Shown here piece by piece: positions 41,176 through 50,641 of a stretch of 64,000 nucleotides of DNA. A model generated the notes under the pieces. That model was not told where the DNA came from. It saw only the letters and a program-made list of their open reading frames with translations, and ran no database searches. Position 1 is the stretch's first letter. Every line of letters starts with the position of its first letter. A program made the position numbers and the translations under genes. The DNA comes from Effrenium voratum (lineage: Eukaryota; Sar; Dinophyceae; Suessiales; Symbiodiniaceae): NCBI GenBank assembly GCA_963377175.1, contig CAUJNA010001857.1:254295-318294 (forward strand), written 5' to 3'.

Positions 41176-41767
41176 TCATGATGACGATGATGCAAATCTT
41201 CGCAAACGCATGGTTTGCAATAGGATGGGAACCCGTGGTCGTTTTGCGCTCGTAACAAGGAAGCTAGACCTCAGCACGCGCGGCCAGAACGCGCGGCCGG
41301 GCTTTGGTCCTGAAGCTAGTTGTCTTTGGCGCCAGCGCCTGTGTCGCCATCGCTGCCACGAGACGCCACACCTCCGCAAGGATTTCCTTCTTTCGCTTTT
41401 CGCGCGTGCGTCCAAGTCGCATCTTGCTCCTGCACGCAATTTTCTGTAGGTCTTGCTCCGCGGCGCACGCGTTGCATGTCTGCTTGCCGTCCGTCTTGGC
41501 TCCGCCGCGTCGTCGCGTGTACCTCGCGAAGCATTTCTGCGGTCGCGCGACCCCGCACTGCGCGCGCATCCAAAAGCCTCGTCGCTTTTGGCTGCACGCC
41601 TTGCATTTCTGCCGCTCCGCCTTTGTCGTGCGCAAAGCTGCTGCGCGACCCCGAAGTCCTTCTTGTCCTGCGGCACGTTGAAGTCCACTCGAATGAAGAC
41701 GCGCTTGCTGAAAACGGCTGTGGTGCGTCCCGAACACCCTTCCCTTCCAGGAAGCAAGGGCCCACAA
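41176..41767 (-). pseudogene. Cys-rich repeat-encoded locus carrying a phosphoglycerate kinase exon fragment
   Basis: Two minus-strand frames carry information. One, open 41264-41767, gives KCKACSQKRRGFWMRAQCGV, KCFARYTRRRGG and KQTCNACAAEQD, a Cys-pair pattern like the other repeat-encoded zinc-type modules of the window. The other, open 41176-41757, reads FSKRVFIRVDFNVPQDKKDF at 41653-41712, which is the conserved N-terminal motif of phosphoglycerate kinase (RVDFNVP, substrate-binding Arg/Asp/Asn). Only about 17 residues of the kinase are present; no downstream PGK motif follows, so the enzyme is not encoded here. Confidence 0.55.
41656..41712 (-). pseudogene. Phosphoglycerate kinase N-terminal exon fragment
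   Basis: SKRVFIRVDFNVPQDKKD matches the near-invariant beta-strand with the 3-phosphoglycerate-binding residues at the N terminus of phosphoglycerate kinase. 'ttttcag' lies just 5' of the coding part on the minus strand, compatible with a splice acceptor. The remainder of the roughly 415-residue enzyme is absent from the window. It may be a captured exon, a retro-fragment or one exon of a gene whose other exons lie elsewhere. Confidence 0.6.
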
Positions 41768-42937
41768 ACCAGAACCCTCTAGCTGAAATCTTCGGCGATC
41801 CCCGCACCAACTCCGGAAAAAGGTGGAGTTTGAATCTTTTCCAGATTTCCTATTTTTATCACCCCCAATCTAGCGTTCAGGCGCCGAAAGCGAAGTAGAC
41901 CTGGAGACCATGTTCTGCTTGCTTGACCTGTCGAGGGTTACAACCATGGCTCAGCGAAAATGGATCCAACAAAACTCAAATGGTCTAAGAATGGCCCATG
42001 CGTAAAAGAGCCACACTCACAAACCCAGATTCCCTGCACAAGAAGTAGCCGGCTGGCTGACACTCATTCCACAACTCCCCTGAAAGGTTGCAACTGACTG
42101 GTGTTGAAGACTCCAAAAAGAGAAACCGAGGAAGCCCTGTGAGATCCCGAAGCGGGAGGGGGTGGGGTCTGATCATCACTCAAGTACGCAGAGTTGTGGC
42201 TCGGCTACTGGGGTTCAAGTTTACAGTGAAACAAAAAAACAGCATCAAAAATTGCACTGTTTTTTGTGCTCGAAAACCACAAGTAAATCCAGGGGTCGGC
42301 GGCACTGGGCGGCAGCCCTCAAAAAGAATTCAAGACCAAGGAAAAGAACCAACTGTAGGCAAAGACCCGGTTAGACTTATAATGTAATTATTTGCCAGGA
42401 GGCGGATCAACCACGCAGTCAAATGACAGGGCAGCTGAGGTTCGACTCCCGTGGGGTGACCAATACCCTCGGCAGCAAGTCGTATAGTAGCGGTCGTGGT
42501 AAAAGGGGGTTGTAAGGTAAATGATCTGCGTCGACTCGATGCGACCGCGGAATACGAACCCTTTTGCTTTGCTTCACAGCTGTGTTTGGATGTTTGCCTC
42601 GATTCTATTATCAAGGTCTTGAGCCAAATGCATTCGCATGTACATGTCGGCTGCACACAAAACACAATCCCCCAAAAGGTTTAGGACCTTGAACAAGGGG
42701 AAGTAACAGGGTGACCCTCAGAACCTGCCCTTAGGATGTTTTAGCCTGCGGCTCGGAGATTTTTAGCATCCCCCATCCCGGGCTTGGGTTCATCCCTGGG
42801 TCGGGAACCAATCACAAACGCATGCCGACACGCATGGACGCACGGCTTCTATTTTCTCAACTCAGTGAAACGTCTCTGCACGAGTTTAGCCAGGTTCTGT
42901 AAACTGAAGAACATGAAATGAGAATGCTACAGGTCTC
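41768..42937. other. Unassigned sequence
   Basis: No domain-bearing frame. The phrase 'aggttcgactcccgt' near 42435 looks tRNA-like but does not fold (see rejected items). Nothing else was seen. Confidence 0.3.
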
Positions 42938-43558
42938 TTACCGGACCTCACATGCAGCAAGCAATCTATAAGGTACTTGTACAGCTCCATAGCAGTCTGC
43001 AGAAAACGAATATCCATGACGAGCATAGTCCATCACCAATATGTAACCACTAATAATTGTAGCATCGTATAATCGTTGACCACCAGATACCTGGCATCTC
43101 CAGAATAGTAGTCGCCGATGACGATACTGTACGGAAACGAGATAACATTTTGTGGTGATAAATGCAGGTCTCGTGCAAATACTTTTGGATTGCCCAGTGT
43201 ACCGTGCACGACAAGTACCACCAGGGTAGCTCACCTCCTCTGCATCGGACTCCCAGTCCAGCCCGGAGAGGCACGTCTCGTGCAGCCAGCTCAGCCTTGC
43301 GGCGCCTTGTTCGGGCAGGGCGATCACGGTCCCGTCTTGTATAGAACGATCCAGTCTTGTGTAGAACTGCAAACTCCAGTTGATCCCTCATGTAGAAGAA
43401 ATCGTAAACAAAATGCTTGATCACCAGTGTGGTGCTTCTGCGATGGCCTTTCTACTCGCCCTCCGTCGGAACCTTTCTAACAGAGATTGCGGTGTCTCCT
43501 CGGTCCGATTGATCTTCTCGATAAAGCGCGAGGGCAGATGCATATTACGCGAATAGCA
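42938..43558 (-). pseudogene. Frame-broken 3' part of the Tpt1-containing tract
   Basis: The frame of the upstream 44.7-kb ORF continues after its TAG (43559-43561) as SRNMHLPSRFIEKINRTEET and SLLERFRRRASRKAIAEAPH, meets TGA twice near 43420 and 43390, and continues to 42938. Other frames carry equally protein-like pieces, KHFVYDFFYMRDQLEFAVLH (about 43415) and VVLVVHGTLGNPKVFARDLH then NVISFPYSIVIGDYYSGDAR (43060-43220). This looks like one gene with at least two frameshifts. The function is unknown. Confidence 0.35.
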
Positions 43559-44698
43559 CTATTGGATAAGAGGAGCGTCGATTTTTTTGACGTTTTGAAT
43601 ACAAATGATGGCGCCAAGCTCAAGTTTCAAGAACTTGCGTCCAATGTTCACATCTGTTCTGTAGAAGGTCATGTAATCGCAGTTGAGGCCGAGAGCGATG
43701 CGACGGAAGATTGTGTCGCTGATGAAGGCAATGTCCTTCTGATGGCTGACACCTCTGAACTGCTCTGCTTTGATACCAAGTATATCGCAGGCTGTCCAAA
43801 TCCGACACATAGTGTATAGCCCTCTCAGCTTCAGGAACCAAAAGAACATTTCTTCGTCCCTGTGATTTGTGCTTTTGAACCTCACATTGTTGAACTTAGA
43901 GGCGGCAGTGACCTCTTCATAGGCCGGCGGGATTGGAATGTTCTCTTTATCAACATCTTTGAAATTCCAATCGTCCCTCCCATTGATGGAGATGTAGGGA
44001 CAGTATAGTCCACCTTCTTTGCCAGGCTCCTTGACCACATCTGCCTCGTTGTTGGCGAACACCTTCCATACTTTGAAAAGTACGACGCAAATGAATCCAG
44101 AGAGGTATGATGGCTCGCCGGCTTCGTCAAAGCAGATGGCCTTGACTTGCAGGAGATGAACTGCGTCCGCACCCTCCTCTGGGTTGTCTGGACAAACTCC
44201 CGCATCCTCATCGTCGATGTCCGTCCCGATATCCGACGGGATGTACGATCTGCCTGCAGACCGTTCCTCACTCATCTCCTGGGTGTCGGGTCGTTCTTCT
44301 TCGGCGACGAATCGCTCAGCATCTTCTTTTGCTTCTCGCTGAGCTTGTTTCATTTCCTCCGTCACCTTGTTGGTGGTGTCGGATGGTTTGGGCTCGTCGT
44401 CATCCACATGGATCACGAACTTGCCGGTGGAAATGATGAATCTGCTGAGCAAATCCCAGATCTCTACCAACGATTTGTCCAAGGTTTCGGGCACTTTGAC
44501 GCTCATGCACGCATGGACGGCCATCTTCTTCAGGATGTCGGCATCCGCTGAGTCCTCGTCGTCCAGGAAACTGTTGAGGTTTCCAAGGAAGTCCGCCGGG
44601 GTCACGCCCACAGCGTCCTTGAATCCAGGACAAATCTCGCTCTCGACGGCACGAGAGTAGATCCGCTTGACCTCCTTCACAGGTCCTTTCTTAGTGGG
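43559..44698 (-). CDS. Large unknown ORF downstream of the Tpt1-like domain
   Basis: A 379-codon open stretch in the same frame as the ORF upstream, separated from it by one TAG (44699-44701). It begins PTKKGPVKEVKRIYSRAVES, with an acidic, Glu/Asp-rich, probably unstructured centre (residues about 105-190: TEEMKQAQREAKEDAERFVA, SDIGTDIDDEDAG), and a more globular C-terminal half (YLSGFICVVLFKVWKVFANN, FFWFLKLRGLYTMCRIWTAC, DYMTFYRTDVNIGRKFLKLE). No known family is recognised. The absence of an own ATG near the start suggests it was originally read as one protein with the Tpt1-like part. Confidence 0.45.
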   Translation of the reverse strand, partial: PTKKGPVKEVKRIYSRAVESEICPGFKDAVGVTPADFLGNLNSFLDDEDSADADILKKMAVHACMSVKVPETLDKSLVEIWDLLSRFIISTGKFVIHVDDDEPKPSDTTNKVTEEMKQAQREAKEDAERFVAEEERPDTQEMSEERSAGRSYIPSDIGTDIDDEDAGVCPDNPEEGADAVHLLQVKAICFDEAGEPSYLSGFICVVLFKVWKVFANNEADVVKEPGKEGGLYCPYISINGRDDWNFKDVDKENIPIPPAYEEVTAASKFNNVRFKSTNHRDEEMFFWFLKLRGLYTMCRIWTACDILGIKAEQFRGVSHQKDIAFISDTIFRRIALGLNCDYMTFYRTDVNIGRKFLKLELGAIICIQNVKKIDAPLIQ

Positions 44699-46621
44699 CT
44701 AAATCCAGATTGCCCTAATCTCTTTGAAGGGAATGGTCTCGAAAGCAACGATGGTTCCTCCCGATGTGACCCCTGACTGGTACACGGACAACTTCCTTGT
44801 CGGCACATAGATGGCGATGAGGTCATCTCCCTCTTTGACATCGTGCATTGCGGTCTTGGTCGAGATGTTTTCGCTGTCCCAAGGTGCAAATACTCCGAAG
44901 TGTACTGCCAGTCTTCGTGCACTGTCATTGCCGCCAGGAACGATACCTCTCAAAATGATACCTTCCAGGGCTGATGGCTTTGTCACGTGAAATGCTCCGC
45001 CCAAGCGATCGGACATGTTCGGGAACAAGATGTTGCAAAGTTCAGCAGGACGCGCGAATCCGAAATGCGAATGCCCTGATGACGCTCGAATGCACCATGG
45101 TTGCCACCATCGGCCATGCTCGCGCCGAATCCAGTCAATGTCTTTCTTCGTCCATCCAGCCGCTATGAGACCTGCCATCGTCTCCATGTCGATCTCCTGA
45201 TCAAACTTCGCAGCAAGGATCTGTAGTCTCGGCTTTCCTGCTTTCCGATCCTCCGATCTGATGCACTCGGTGATCATCTGAAATACGCCACCCTTCTTGC
45301 ACCGATCCGGCGGAAACACGCTCTCGCGATTCAGGACGTGGTCGATATTTACCCATCCTCCGCCATTGCAAGGAATAGTGCTTCCCCACTTTTGGCCGAT
45401 TTGGTGTCGTAGGATCTTCACCAGCGCTTTCGACGTGTGGAACAATTCTTGGTGGTGAGCGTTGTACCCGAACGCTGTGTACTCGTTGTACGGCCAATAG
45501 GGAAAACTTGCGTCTCTGTTCTGCATGCTCATGACTTCCAAGTGTAACCCCTTTGGCAGCCTGTTGGTCATACACGAATATCCGTGCACACCTTCGCAAA
45601 CAGCCTCAGCACCGGGTTGAGGAATTACAGAGAGGCTTGCTCCACCAAACGAATCGAGCATGTGGTTGTACTCCCTCATGGTTCCGTTCGGATTCGTGTG
45701 TAGGTCAAGTTGACCAACGTGGAGTTCTCCTCCTTCTGCCAGATCAGCCATCTCGGAGAGGTTCACGACGTAGTTGTACTTGTGGAACTCCGCCCTCGGA
45801 TAAAAGATCGGCTCCTCTTTTTCCGGTTGATGTGTTTTGTCATGAGGATCGCTGGACATCGGATCCATTTCTTCATCATCATCAGGAGCCTCCATTTCGA
45901 TGTCTTCATCGGATGAGGGATGCCCCTCTGGAAGAAACAGCATTGCGATGTTGCCACGCGCCGGTTCAGACTCAGTTGCTCTTGCGGTGTCTTTGCAAGT
46001 CCCTTCGTGGGATTCTTTCCCGCGCTGCATGCAAATTTGCAGTTCGCCAGCGCGATCGCAAAGATCCTCAAACATGCGCAACAATTCCGCTCGTCTTGAG
46101 GCAACGTCCTCGACTCTCGATTGTTTGGCTTCAGGCTCTTCGGCATCACCACGATCAGCCTCGTCCTCATCGGACTTGCCTGCTTTCCTCTTTTGACCTG
46201 ATGAACCGGCTTCCTCGATATTGATGAACGGGTTCGAGTACTCCAGTCTGTCCATGATGTCCCTGACGGTTCTGCTGGGAACTTCCATGTACTTGACTGC
46301 GCCGCTTCTCTTCCTATTGAGGCCCGTCATGTGAGAGGTCATGTTCTCCCTGACGAACTTCAGGAACGTGGCTTCCAGCATTGGTCGGTATTGGCAAACG
46401 TTCCCCCACTTTGGCAATTCCTTCCCGAAGTAGGATATGACGTCGAAGAACCCGAGAACGGTCTCCAGTCGATCTCCCAACTTCTCTTCATTGTCGGTGG
46501 AGAACGCCTGTTCTTGACCCATGAGCCAACGCATCCACGAGGCGTATACAGCGTTTCCATAGTCGCGCCATACACGGAATTTGGTGACGTTCCATCGGAA
46601 TGGGTGACGATGTGCGACAGC
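44699..46621 (-). CDS. ORF with C-terminal Tpt1/KptA-type RNA 2'-phosphotransferase domain
   Basis: Open for 640 codons (Met at 46534 gives 611 residues). Residues (from 46534) 1-100 are helical and unknown; 100-240 contain basic and Asp/Glu-rich linkers (GSSGQKRKAGKSDEDEADRG). Residues 366-611 match the two-lobed Tpt1/KptA fold: SKALVKILRHQIGQKW (Arg376-His377), GGGWVNIDHVL, WCIRASSGHSHFGF (Arg483, His488), GAFHVTKPSALEGIILRGIV (His516), ARRLAVHFGVFAPWD (Arg540/541) and a strand IYVPTRKL before SGGTIVAF. Family members remove the 2'-phosphate from spliced tRNA with NAD+, and the catalytic Arg-His-Arg-Arg set appears conserved. Fusion to a 360-residue N-terminal region in a mobile-element setting is odd; the cellular enzyme is about 200-250 residues. 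Confidence 0.65.
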   Translation of the reverse strand, partial: AVAHRHPFRWNVTKFRVWRDYGNAVYASWMRWLMGQEQAFSTDNEEKLGDRLETVLGFFDVISYFGKELPKWGNVCQYRPMLEATFLKFVRENMTSHMTGLNRKRSGAVKYMEVPSRTVRDIMDRLEYSNPFINIEEAGSSGQKRKAGKSDEDEADRGDAEEPEAKQSRVEDVASRRAELLRMFEDLCDRAGELQICMQRGKESHEGTCKDTARATESEPARGNIAMLFLPEGHPSSDEDIEMEAPDDDEEMDPMSSDPHDKTHQPEKEEPIFYPRAEFHKYNYVVNLSEMADLAEGGELHVGQLDLHTNPNGTMREYNHMLDSFGGASLSVIPQPGAEAVCEGVHGYSCMTNRLPKGLHLEVMSMQNRDASFPYWPYNEYTAFGYNAHHQELFHTSKALVKILRHQIGQKWGSTIPCNGGGWVNIDHVLNRESVFPPDRCKKGGVFQMITECIRSEDRKAGKPRLQILAAKFDQEIDMETMAGLIAAGWTKKDIDWIRREHGRWWQPWCIRASSGHSHFGFARPAELCNILFPNMSDRLGGAFHVTKPSALEGIILRGIVPGGNDSARRLAVHFGVFAPWDSENISTKTAMHDVKEGDDLIAIYVPTRKLSVYQSGVTSGGTIVAFETIPFKEIRAIWI

Positions 46622-47380
46622 TTAGTCAACCCACAGTTGCTTCCCGTTGCTACTGCGGAAGTAGTCTGCGAAAGAGTTCTTGTCGAGCGTGATGCCACCG
46701 ATTTGAGACATTTCCTTCGCGAACTTCTTGTTGAACAGATTCACGATGAGGTGTTGCACGAAAGTTTCCATGTCCCCATCGAAAACGCTTTCAAGCTCGT
46801 TGATGTCACTGAGCACCAGGCTGCATTCAGCAAAGAATCTTTTCATGATGTTGGGGCGGTCAGCTCCCTTGTACATGGCGCCCTGCTCGATCAGCCCGTT
46901 CGCGTGGCAGTTGATGCATGTGTCCGCATTGTACTGATGGTCGGCCGTGGATTGAGCTCCCTCTGCGTGACATTGCGCGCAAAGTGATTCCGCAACATCT
47001 TCGAAGTGGCACCACTTCGATCGCACGTCGTCGTTGTTTTCCTTGCCGAGCGCTTTGCCTTCTCTTCGTTGCTCTTCTTGATACTTCTTCTGTTTGTTGA
47101 AGTGAGCAGTGAAGTCCGGCTTGTAGTGATAGCGGACATTTCCGCCTGTTGCGCTTTGAGGCGCATTGAATTGCAGCGGGGACACACCCACACATGCATC
47201 TTCCAGGTCGGAAACCGTTTGTGCATCCAGCGTGAGCACGTCCATAATCATCTCGACGATCAGCCTCTTTTGCAACACGTAGAAGAGCTTGAAATCTCCG
47301 GTGCAGCTATAGTTGCTGTCCGTCGATCCAGATACTTGCTTCCACATGAGATCATTGTCGGTGACCACGACGCCCGACAT
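46622..47380 (-). CDS. N-terminal part of the Tpt1-containing reading frame, with CxxCH pairs
   Basis: A 252-codon frame ending at TAA (46622-46624); the Tpt1-containing ORF follows in the same frame with no other break, so the two form an 893-codon tract with one stop. It contains LCAQCHAEGAQS and TCINCHANGLIEQ (about residues 132 and 153), two CxxCH motifs about 20 residues apart, and helical sequence after (KRFFAECSLVLSDINELESV, VQHLIVNLFNKKFAKEMSQI). CxxCH could bind haem in a c-type cytochrome or, more likely in this context, zinc. Just 5', LTVMEMCAN in another frame (about 47400) indicates a frameshift at the N-terminal end. Confidence 0.45.
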   Translation of the reverse strand: MSGVVVTDNDLMWKQVSGSTDSNYSCTGDFKLFYVLQKRLIVEMIMDVLTLDAQTVSDLEDACVGVSPLQFNAPQSATGGNVRYHYKPDFTAHFNKQKKYQEEQRREGKALGKENNDDVRSKWCHFEDVAESLCAQCHAEGAQSTADHQYNADTCINCHANGLIEQGAMYKGADRPNIMKRFFAECSLVLSDINELESVFDGDMETFVQHLIVNLFNKKFAKEMSQIGGITLDKNSFADYFRSSNGKQLWVD

Positions 47381-47821
47381 TCGCGCACATTTCCATCACT
47401 GTCAGCATCAGGTTGCCAGTGCTCTGCTGGAATTCTGGGCGGTTGTTGATGTTTACGAATTATCCGCTCCCCCTATTAATGAATGACCCCCATTAATAAT
47501 AAATGGAAATCCGGGGTCCATTGCGCCAATACTAAACCAATACTAAAGTCTTGGAATCCTTATTAGGGGCACTTTTAACAAGCTCCAGCCCCACTTTTAA
47601 AAAGGTGGGTTCCTCAAAAAATGAATTCCCTAAAAGGTTGCTTCCCCAAAAGCTGGCTTCCCCAAAAGCTGGCTTCCCCAAAAGCATGTCTGGCTGTCTT
47701 GAAACCCACACTGCCTTCTCGAGCACTGGACTGTCTAGCAGTCAATCACAAACAACCAGTAAACTGAAAAACAAATAGAATGATACATAAAATTCCTTAT
47801 TAAACCGCTTACTCGCGGACC
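47381..47821. other. Spacer with short tandem duplication
   Basis: 'cttccccaaaagctgg' is repeated head to tail near 47641-47690 (three near copies with a fourth variant), and a small inverted phrase 'ccccattaataataaatgg' occurs near 47487. No gene was seen; the minus-strand frame near 47400-47460 (FVNINNRPEFQQSTGNLM) may be the 5' part of the next gene downstream. Confidence 0.4.
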
Positions 47822-47940
47822 TTACAATTCAGTCCATTTCCTCCAAACCCTATGTGAACCCTCACATGGTTGGAAAAGCCAAAATACCCAGTTCCGAAAA
47901 CCCAATTTAAAACATTTTTTCGGGAGGATTTTCTTAATTG

Positions 47941-47955
47941 GGGGGGGGGGGGGGT
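47941..47955. repeat. Poly-G run
   Basis: Fourteen or so consecutive G (plus strand) just 3' of the 48-kb minus-strand gene; such runs are error-prone in assemblies and add the Pro-rich tail of that frame. Confidence 0.8.
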
Positions 47956-47959
47956 ATTT

Positions 47960-48805
47960 ATTAATAGGGGAAGGGATTACTCCGCCGCCACATATGCTTG
48001 ATAGTTCACTTAGAGCTTCAAGCAGGCCGTCGTACTCGTAGTTTGTGTTGATCTTCCACTCGTATCCTTGCTTTTGGATGCAGTCATACAACGACATCCA
48101 AATGTGTACCGAGCAGTTTACAACGGATTGCTTCCATCTGCCGCCACCCTTGATCGTGTTGATCAGCCCTCTGATACGAGCAACAAGTGGTGTGCTTGTA
48201 CCACGTCTCATATCGTAGGATGCGTAGTAGGACATCTCGATGACGTTGTTCCATCCATTGTCGTGCATATGGGATTGGAACGTCCTGATGTGTTTCCCAG
48301 TTTTCTGTCTCAATGGCCAGTCAAGGATCACGTAGGACTTGGTCGATGTCGCGACATTGCACAACTGCTGGCGTGTGCGTTCGGTACCTTCATCAGCTTC
48401 GGCTTTGTACCTTTTGGTGATCTTCAAAATTCCAGCATTGGCCGTGTCAGGATTGTCATGACCGTCAATGAGAGCCTTCAACGCGGTTGCTCCAGGTAGC
48501 TTTGCTGAATGGAGACATCCCGTCCTTGCGCAAATGTATGCGTAGAGTTGGAGCATGCGAGGTTGGGCTTGTTGATGTAGGCTTTTCTCCTCTCGTCGAA
48601 GATGAGCAATGTTGACACCAAATGCCGCAAATACCGTTCCCAGTAAGACGCGTTCTTCCCCGCATTGACTTCTGGTCCAAACTTTGTGGCGGGCATGACG
48701 ACTCCGGATCTTCAATACAAAGCTAACCCCAATGTTGAGGTTACCGAAGGCAGCGCACTGCTCGACGACGGTCACTGATTCGTTCGCATCGTGCTTCTCC
48801 GGCAT
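47960..48805 (-). pseudogene. Unknown polyprotein-like ORF, copy A of a segment also at 54.4-55.0 kb
   Basis: The frame gives LNIGVSFVLKIRSR, then shifted pieces (SYWERYLRHLVSTLLIFDER), LQLYAYICARTGCLHSAKLP, ATALKALIDGHDNPDTANAG, ATSTKSYVILDWPLRQKTGK and MHDNGWNNVIEMSYYASYDM, ending near EYDGLLEALSELSSI. A 650-bp part (48093-48742) is about as similar at DNA level to 54361-54986 as two recent copies would be. The domain is unknown. A frame change lies near 48600-48690, where the two copies differ by about 24 bp. It probably belongs to the large copia-associated polyprotein. Confidence 0.45.
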
Positions 48806-49296
48806 GATCCATCGTTCGTCTTCCCCTTTGGCGGAAATCTCCAGGATTGCTTGGATGGTCGCGTTGACAACCGTTCTGTCATCCTGATCTTTTCCCGGCG
48901 GCCGCCAAGTAGACCACCACGGCGCACGACCAGTGGGGGCATCGCTGGAGCTCGCGCTTGGTTGAGCACCATGCCGGCGCTGGGTTTTCGAACATATTCA
49001 TGGTTTCTGCGGACCTCGTCCTTGTCTAGGACGCCGTTGACCACGGCGCATACCCTTGCTTTCGGAGCGCAGTATGTTTGCACCCAGTATTCATCTCTGA
49101 ATGCTGTGAACCTCTTCTCACTCTTCTCCAGCCAAAGCGTCAATGACGCGCTTTCCGCACGCACTCTTGCTTGTCCACGCCGTTCATGGAAATATCGATA
49201 GACGTCGCCAACGGTTTGGTCATTGGAACCAGGCTGCCCATCAATATCTTTCGTGAGCGCCGTCATCAACTCCCAAATGTTGATGATGACCTTCAC
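48772..49296 (-). pseudogene. Unknown ORF upstream of copy A
   Basis: The frame reads MKVIINIWELMTALTKDIDG, DVYRYFHERRGQARVRAESA, LEKSEKRFTAFRDEYWVQTY and CAVVNGVLDKDEVRRNHEYV, ending in basic low-complexity sequence. Helical, charged; no family recognised. It follows the PCTGGSSW-containing segment on the same strand and may be part of the same polyprotein. Confidence 0.4.
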
Positions 49297-50045
49297 GATC
49301 TCGGGGTCGATGAAGTGCTTGAGGATGGGGGCTTCTCCCTTTCCCGCAGAAATCTGTCCACTTCATCAAGCATTCTTGCTGCGAGAGATGGTTCATGATT
49401 GCTTTCATGAAGTTACTGCGCCAGGACACCGAGTAGCCGGATCCCTTTTGCACTTGTGTAGTCTTCATGGAGAAATACGCAGACGTTGCATATAGCGCAG
49501 GTACGCCGGCCGCTTCAATTGGGAAAACTCTTTGAACAACTTCCAAAATTCAAGCTGTTTGTCTTGGATGAGTTTGCTTGTTGTTGGTCCTCGTGTTATG
49601 TTCAATCTCGCCCATGATGATCCTCCCGTGCAGGGTCCAGCAAAAAATAACATGTCGCCCGATTTCGTAACGGCGTGCTTGGCGAGGTTCTCCACTGGGC
49701 ACTGGGATAGCAGGTCATCCTGAAGTGTGACCGTAACAACCTGGACGTGCCAGCGTAGCGCAAGCGCGGTAAACCAGTTGTGCGACTCCGAACACGCCAT
49801 AACAACCCACCCGTTGGTTTGTTGGGATCCAGCGCAACAAGGGTGACCTCTGCGCCAGTAGCCAAACCAGGTACAGAGGCGTAGCCAGCCAAGCCAAGTA
49901 CGGTACCATTGTGATTCACAAAACGAAATGTGATGTTTGCTTTCGGATCAGCAGGTCGCAAATGATTGCGAACCGCAATTGCGTATGGGACAAAGAAACG
50001 ACGATTGTCTTGTTCACGGCGATGTGCGTGCATGCGACGCATCAT
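49297..50045 (-). pseudogene. Polyprotein segment with PCTGGSSW motif
   Basis: In one frame (49465-49800): SHNWFTALALRWHVQVVTVT, KSGDMLFFAGPCTGGSSWAR, then LEFWKLFKEFSQLKRPAYL. In another frame upstream (49780-50045): FFVPYAIAVRNHLRPADP, ITFRFVNHNGTVLGLAGYAS and VPGLATGAEVTLVALDPNKP. The 'PCTGGSSW ... F..LF' region resembles, as I recall, a domain frequently found after copia RT/RNase H in dinoflagellate polyproteins, with a Pro-Cys reminiscent of cytosine methyltransferases; a methyltransferase origin is a guess. Frame changes near 49800 and 49465 show decay. Confidence 0.4.
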
Positions 50046-50641
50046 AGTTTTGAAACACCGTAAAATACGTGCAGGGAGGGAAACTTATAGTTGTGTCGAG
50101 GATGTCCCGGCCATCGACTTCCTGGATGAAAATTTGAAACTAAAATGTTGTCTTGGCTGAATAACCTTGCGTGCTGGGGCCGCAGGCTGTGTCGGGTGAA
50201 ACTGCCATACTGCGCGCTCGCGCTCGACGTACTTGTCGATGCGCTCCCACTGCAACGCGGGTTCAACACGATCCTCAACTTTCTCCCATGATCCTCCGCA
50301 CAGAAACCAAGTGGAACGCAACCACCGTGTGCCAATAGGACATTGCACCGTGGGTGGTGGCTGGTACCGCATGAGTTTCGGATTTTTTGCCACGATAACC
50401 GGATCATGCCCTTCGTGCTCATGAAGGCCTTCCTTTGATGATAGTCCTTGCCACCAAAGGTTGGGAGGCATAATCGGCACCTTCGTGTACGGAAAAGTGG
50501 GTATGCCATCGATCGAACCAGTAGCTGCTTGCACGGTTCCCTTCTTGGGACCCAAAAAAAGATGTGACCATCTTGAGGGTTTCCGGGTCGGTCAACATTT
50601 CGGGCTCCAGCAATCCGATTTGCACACACGCATGTTTCCAT
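50046..50641 (-). CDS. Unknown polyprotein segment after RNase H
   Basis: The frame at 50085-50555 (156 codons) has protein-like composition: GPKKGTVQAATGSIDGIPTF, YQPPPTVQCPIGTRWLRSTW, EDRVEPALQWERIDKYVERE and AVWQFHPTQPAAPARKVIQP. It lies directly 3' of the copia RNase H segment on the same strand, and upstream pieces (GLLEPEMLTDPETLKMVTSF) in another frame bridge the two. No domain recognised. Confidence 0.4.

Noticed and set aside
41264..41767. Complete phosphoglycerate kinase gene
   Set aside because: Only the N-terminal motif is present; none of the later kinase motifs appears on either side.
42395..42470. tRNA-like phrase 'aggttcgactcccgt'
   Set aside because: The bases flanking TTCGACT (TGAGG and CCCGT) do not form a five-pair T stem, and no D or anticodon arm folds upstream.
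46890..47000. c-type cytochrome gene
   Set aside because: Two CxxCH motifs alone, without a signal sequence, axial-ligand context or family similarity, do not support it.
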